Shown here: one piece after another, positions 55,701 to 64,000 of the stretch | Numbering within the stretch: position 1 is the first letter of the stretch | Layout of the letters: every line of letters begins with the position of its first letter | Source of the DNA: Phaeosaccion multiseriatum | Lineage: Eukaryota > Ochrophyta, other classes | Assembly (NCBI GenBank): GCA_965112735.1 | Contig: OZ218961.1 | Span: 806,001-870,000, forward strand | Direction of reading: 5' to 3' | DNA length: 64,000 nucleotides | Position numbers and translations under genes: made by a program | The notes under the pieces: model-generated | What the model was told of the DNA's origin: nothing | The model's database searches: none | What the model saw: the letters and a program-made list of their open reading frames with translations, nothing else

Positions 55701-58059
55701 CACGCGCCTACGGAAACACACGTACAGAGAGAGAAGGTGACACACATATATACATGCAGACACTTGCAAACACACACAAAATATGGACCACACAACACGC
55801 GCACACACACACGCACACACATGTACACACGCAAAGACACGCACATGCATGCACACTCACGCACACACACGCACCCACATACACCTACGCACACGCACAC
55901 ACATGCGCACACATACACACACACACATACACACACGCACACACACATGCAAACACGCACACACACACACATACACGCATACACACACATGCTCTCTTAT
56001 TGCACAACGATTGCAGTACCTGTAGAACTCGTCGAAGGTCCGTCTTTCAAACATGTCCCTGTAGTACTGCCCACTCTTGGCTCCTAAGTGGACGAGATAG
56101 CTCCCTCTCTGAGGTACACGCACGCACACACACACGCATGGATGCACATGTACACACAGACACACATGCAGAGAGGGAGAGGGAGAGGGAGAGGGAGTGG
56201 GAGAGGGAGAGGGAGAGGGAGGAGGGGAGGGAGAGAGAGGGAGAAGGGGGGGGGAGGGAGTGGGAGAGGGAGAGGGAGAGGGAGGAGGGGAGGGAGAGAG
56301 AGGGAGAAGGGGGGGGAGAGGGAGAGGGAGAGGGAGAGGGAGAGGGAGAGGGAGAGGGAGAGGGAGAGGGAGAGGGAGAGGGAGGGAGAGAGAGGGAGAG
56401 GGAGAGGGAAAGGGAGAGGGAGAGGGAGAGGGAGAGGGAGTGGGAGAGGGAGAGGGAGAGGGAGGAGGGAAGGGAGAGAGAGGGAGAAGGGGGGGGGAGG
56501 GAGTGGGAGAGGGAGAGGGAGAGGGAGGAGGGGAGGGAGAGAGAGGGAGAAGGGGGGGGAGAGGGAGAGGGAGAGGGAGAGGGAGAGGGAGAGGGAGAGG
56601 GAGAGGGAGAGGGAGAGGGAGAGGGAGAGGGAGAGGGAGAGGGAGAGGGAGAGGGAGAGGGAGAGGGAGAGGGAGAGAGAGGGAGAGAGAGGGAGAGGGA
56701 GAGGGAAAGGGAAAGGGAGAGGGAGAGGGAGAGGGAGGGAGAGAGAGAGAAGAAGAGGGAAAGGCAAAGGGAGAGGGATAGGGAGAGGGAGGGCGCATGC
56801 ACAGCATCAGAGGCGAGAAAGGGAGAGGCGAGGGGGAGAAGGGGGGGGGGGGCACCCCAAGGAGAGAGAGCGGGGGGTGAGGGAGTGTTTAAGAGATGGG
56901 CCTGCTCCTCTGTGTGTGAACGAATGGCTCTGCCTTTCTTTCCCTGCCCCTCTAACTCTCTCTCTCTCTTTCTCTCTCTCTCTCCCTCTCTACCCCCATC
57001 TCTCTCTCTGCCGTAGAGGAACCCCTTCCCACAGTTAACAGACTGACACCTTGACACCAGGTACTGACACCTTAACACCAGGTACTGACACCTCGACACC
57101 AGGTAGGTAGCACACTGGCGCCCGACCCGACTCCCAGTACCGTACCTTATGCTGCAGGTCCCACATTTTGTCGACGAGGGTTTCCGAGTACCCTGCTCGC
57201 ATGAGCATCCTCCGATACACCACCCCTCGAGCAGCGTCGATGGTCTGGGCGGGGCCTTTCTCTCCAGCCGCGGTCTTGTAGAGGCGGGGAGGGGGGGAGG
57301 GAGGGAGGGAGGGAGGGAGGGAGGGAGGGAGGGAGGGAGGGAGGGAGGGAGGGAGGGAGGGAGGGAGGGAGGGAGGGAGGGAGGGAGGGAGGGAGGGAGG
57401 GAGGGAGGGAGGGAGGGAGGGAGGGAGGGAGGGAGGGAGGGAGGGAGGGAGGGAGGGAGGGAGGGAGGGAGGGAGGGAGGGAGGGAGGGAGGGAGGTAGG
57501 GAGGTAGGGAGGGAGGGAGGAAGGGAGGGAGGGAGGGAGGGAGGGAGGGAGGGAGGAGTTAGAAACAAGAACAAGACGACAAAAGCAAGGAAAGGGAGGT
57601 GAGGAGGGACGCTTCTGAAAAACGTGCTCTTAGTAGCCTTCACTCTGCACGATAGAACCTAAAGAAGGCCGTTCGACCTTCCCTCGCCGTGACTTTCCTC
57701 CCTTCCCTATTGCACTTGGACATTCTCCCACTCACGCCGAGATCTTCTTCGTGCTCCTCCTCCTCCTCCTCCTCCCCCTCCCGGCCTTCTTGAATAGCAG
57801 GCATAGCCCCGTCGCCTCCAGCAGAAGATAGTCTTCGCGAAGACTCTCTCCTCCTGCTGCTGCTGCTACTGCTGCTGGTCGTCCTCCTCCTCCTCCTGCT
57901 GCTGCTGCTGCTGCTACCACCTTTTTTGGAAGAAGAGGATGGGCGCCTCTCTGATGAGGACTTCCTCCTCTTTCCACTACTGCTGCTTCCCCTGCGAGAC
58001 TTTCTGTCTTTCCCGTCCCCTTCCTGCTCGGGAGCGACCATGGTCAGCTTCGAGACCAC
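50503..58059 (-). CDS. MORN-repeat protein
   Basis: Eleven exons on the minus strand: 58059-57736, 57274-57146, 56108-56020, 55534-55468, 54503-54190, 53604-53493, 53146-53074, 52664-52596, 52125-52007, 51154-50973, 50671-50503. All phases close, giving 548 aa. Residues 1-108 are Ser/Arg/Lys-rich and then acidic. Residues about 109-200 contain a conserved-looking segment with [20 protein letters not shown]. Residues about 285-430 hold six MORN motifs ([97 protein letters not shown]). A basic coiled tail ends in [16 protein letters not shown] repeats form beta-hairpin sheets used in ciliary radial spokes, cytoskeletal scaffolds and lipid-linked kinases. A flagellar role would fit the nearby enkurin gene but is inference. 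The first exon and its donor are the least certain. Confidence 0.82.
51177..51688. repeat. (GGGA)n array, about 510 bp
   Basis: The longest pure tetranucleotide array in the window, GGGA on plus (CCCT in gene sense), with degenerate GGAA/GGTA variants to 51775. It ends about 20 bp from the 3' splice site at 51155 of the MORN gene. Confidence 0.97.
52676..52734. repeat. (GA)n array beside a 3' splice site
   Basis: About 58 bp of GA dinucleotide on plus, TC in gene sense, directly upstream of the acceptor at 52665 of the MORN gene. Confidence 0.95.
54545..55040. repeat. Minisatellite of about 60-bp units
   Basis: Eight or so imperfect units made of GAGGCACACGTAATAGAAGT and GAGGCACACGTAAGAGAAGT plus AGAGGCATATGGAAGAGAAG variants. 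It lies in the fourth intron of the MORN gene. The open frame across it on the minus strand (Tyr/Ser/Leu/Cys-rich) is a repeat artefact. Confidence 0.9.
55170..55430. repeat. (CCCT)n array in the fourth MORN intron
   Basis: CCCT on plus, GGGA in gene sense, interrupted by CCTT and CATCTGCC. It lies about 35 bp downstream of the donor at 55467 in gene sense, so it is one of the few arrays that is purine-rich in the transcript. Confidence 0.9.
56170..56790. repeat. (GGGAGA)n array
   Basis: About 620 bp of GGGAGA repeat with GGGGGG and GGAGG interruptions, internally duplicated (56194-56310 against 56448-56560). Sense CCCTCT, leading to the 3' splice site at 56109 of the MORN gene. Confidence 0.95.
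57289..57554. repeat. (GGGA)n array
   Basis: About 265 bp of GGGA repeat, CCCT in gene sense, ending roughly 15 bp from the 3' splice site at 57275 of the MORN gene. Confidence 0.97.
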
Positions 58060-58168
58060 TGAAGCCCTTCGTGCCTCTTACTCTGGGGTGTGGACGAGGG
58101 GGGGAATGATCACATCCACCTGCTTCTGCAGCGTACTGCCTCTCTTTCTGTGCGATTGGAGGGAGGGC

Positions 58169-58255
<87 letters not shown>

Positions 58256-58851
58256 GCTCTCTCTCTCTCTCTCTCTCTCTCTCCTGTCTCTCTCTTTCTC
58301 CCTCTCTCTCTGTGTCTCCCTCTCTCTTTCGTTCTTTCTTTGTTCCAGGCTGTCACAATTTCTTAACGTTAAATTTCTAGATGTCGATGTTAAAAGTAGA
58401 CCACCTCGACTCCGGTGCCCACGTTGTTGAGGCGCCTCTTCTTCAGAGGCTTACCTAAAGCACAGAGAGGTTAGAGAAGGTACCACCTTGCTGCCTTGCA
58501 GTAAGGAAAGGGCGGAGGAGACTGGAAGCTGGCTGAAGAGTTCCAAAAGCTAGAAGATACCCAGAGCGTGGAAGCACCAGGATAGAGCCTGCAGAGCGAT
58601 ATCGTAGAGCCGAGGAGGAAGAGAGACAAAAGGCCGGAGTGTGGGAGCGCAAAGCTCCCCCCTCCTTGTGTCTGGAGGAAGATCTGGTCACGCTCCTGTT
58701 GGCTGATGCGAAAGGCGATTCGACAAGGCAGGCCGGTCGAAAGTTTTGGGGAAAGAGGCAGCACGTGTGAATAAGACAGCTTGACAAAAAAGTCAACAGA
58801 GCAAAGGATTGGCTCGGGGCATCACGAGTAGGGCAGGCAAGGAGGAGGGAC
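58060..58851. promoter_or_regulatory. Divergent spacer with (CT)n array
   Basis: About 790 bp between the proposed starts of the MORN gene (-) and the SGF29-like gene (+). It holds a (CT)n array at 58168-58280, broken once by TTGG. It should contain both promoters. No gene or defined promoter motif is seen, and upstream exons of either gene could be hidden here. Confidence 0.4.
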
Positions 58852-63932
<5,081 letters not shown>

Positions 63933-64000
63933 ATACGCGCGAGAACGGCGGCGGTCTGATGGATAGACGTACATACCACCACACCAACACGCATACATTC

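Overview
This window is nuclear DNA from a photosynthetic eukaryote with a secondary plastid. It is most likely an ochrophyte (stramenopile) alga. The evidence is: (i) genes split by many spliceosomal introns; (ii) a dihydrolipoamide dehydrogenase whose N-terminus has a signal-peptide-like stretch ending in a Phe-containing cleavage motif (TDAFVP, like the heterokont ASAFAP motif) and whose core is of plastid type; (iii) an enkurin gene, which implies a flagellated stage; (iv) a long, freshly expanded P-type PPR gene and an ankyrin-like family of the kind known from stramenopile algae. Species assignment is inference only.

Layout. 1-880: 3' end of a poly-Glu protein (+). 2022-9568: VPS9-RCC1 protein (-). 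10086-15673: J-domain/FN3/RanBP2-finger/SH3-like/WW protein (+), divergent from the previous gene across about 0.5 kb. 16689-19055: intronless 18-repeat PPR gene (+). 20210-23398: MIS12-like kinetochore protein (+). 24886-29429: plastid dihydrolipoamide dehydrogenase (+). 30895-32016 (-) and 32394-33409 (+, pseudogene): head-to-head ankyrin-like paralogues. 33692-34870: membrane sulfotransferase (+). 35780-39146: enkurin (-). 40978-50113: a very large fatty acyl-AMP ligase / carrier / Pls-like membrane beta-helix / thioester-reductase enzyme (+). 50503-58059: MORN-repeat protein (-). 58852-63932: SGF29-like SAGA subunit with an enormous poly-Gln region (+).

Splice models were built by hand from GT(GC)/AG sites with phase checking. 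For seven multi-exon genes every exon phase closes and the summed CDS is a multiple of three. The large acyl enzyme has one unexplained reading-frame break near 46.6 kb.

The candidate for an undescribed system is the acyl enzyme: a fatty-acid activating domain, a carrier-like domain whose attachment Ser codon reads Pro, three membrane/left-handed-beta-helix units like the C-terminus of polylysine synthetase, and a terminal NADPH-dependent reductase. A second unusual signal is the arrangement of simple repeats. Pyrimidine-rich arrays, read in the sense direction, sit just upstream of 3' splice sites in almost every intron on both strands, while GTGA arrays grow out of 5' splice sites.
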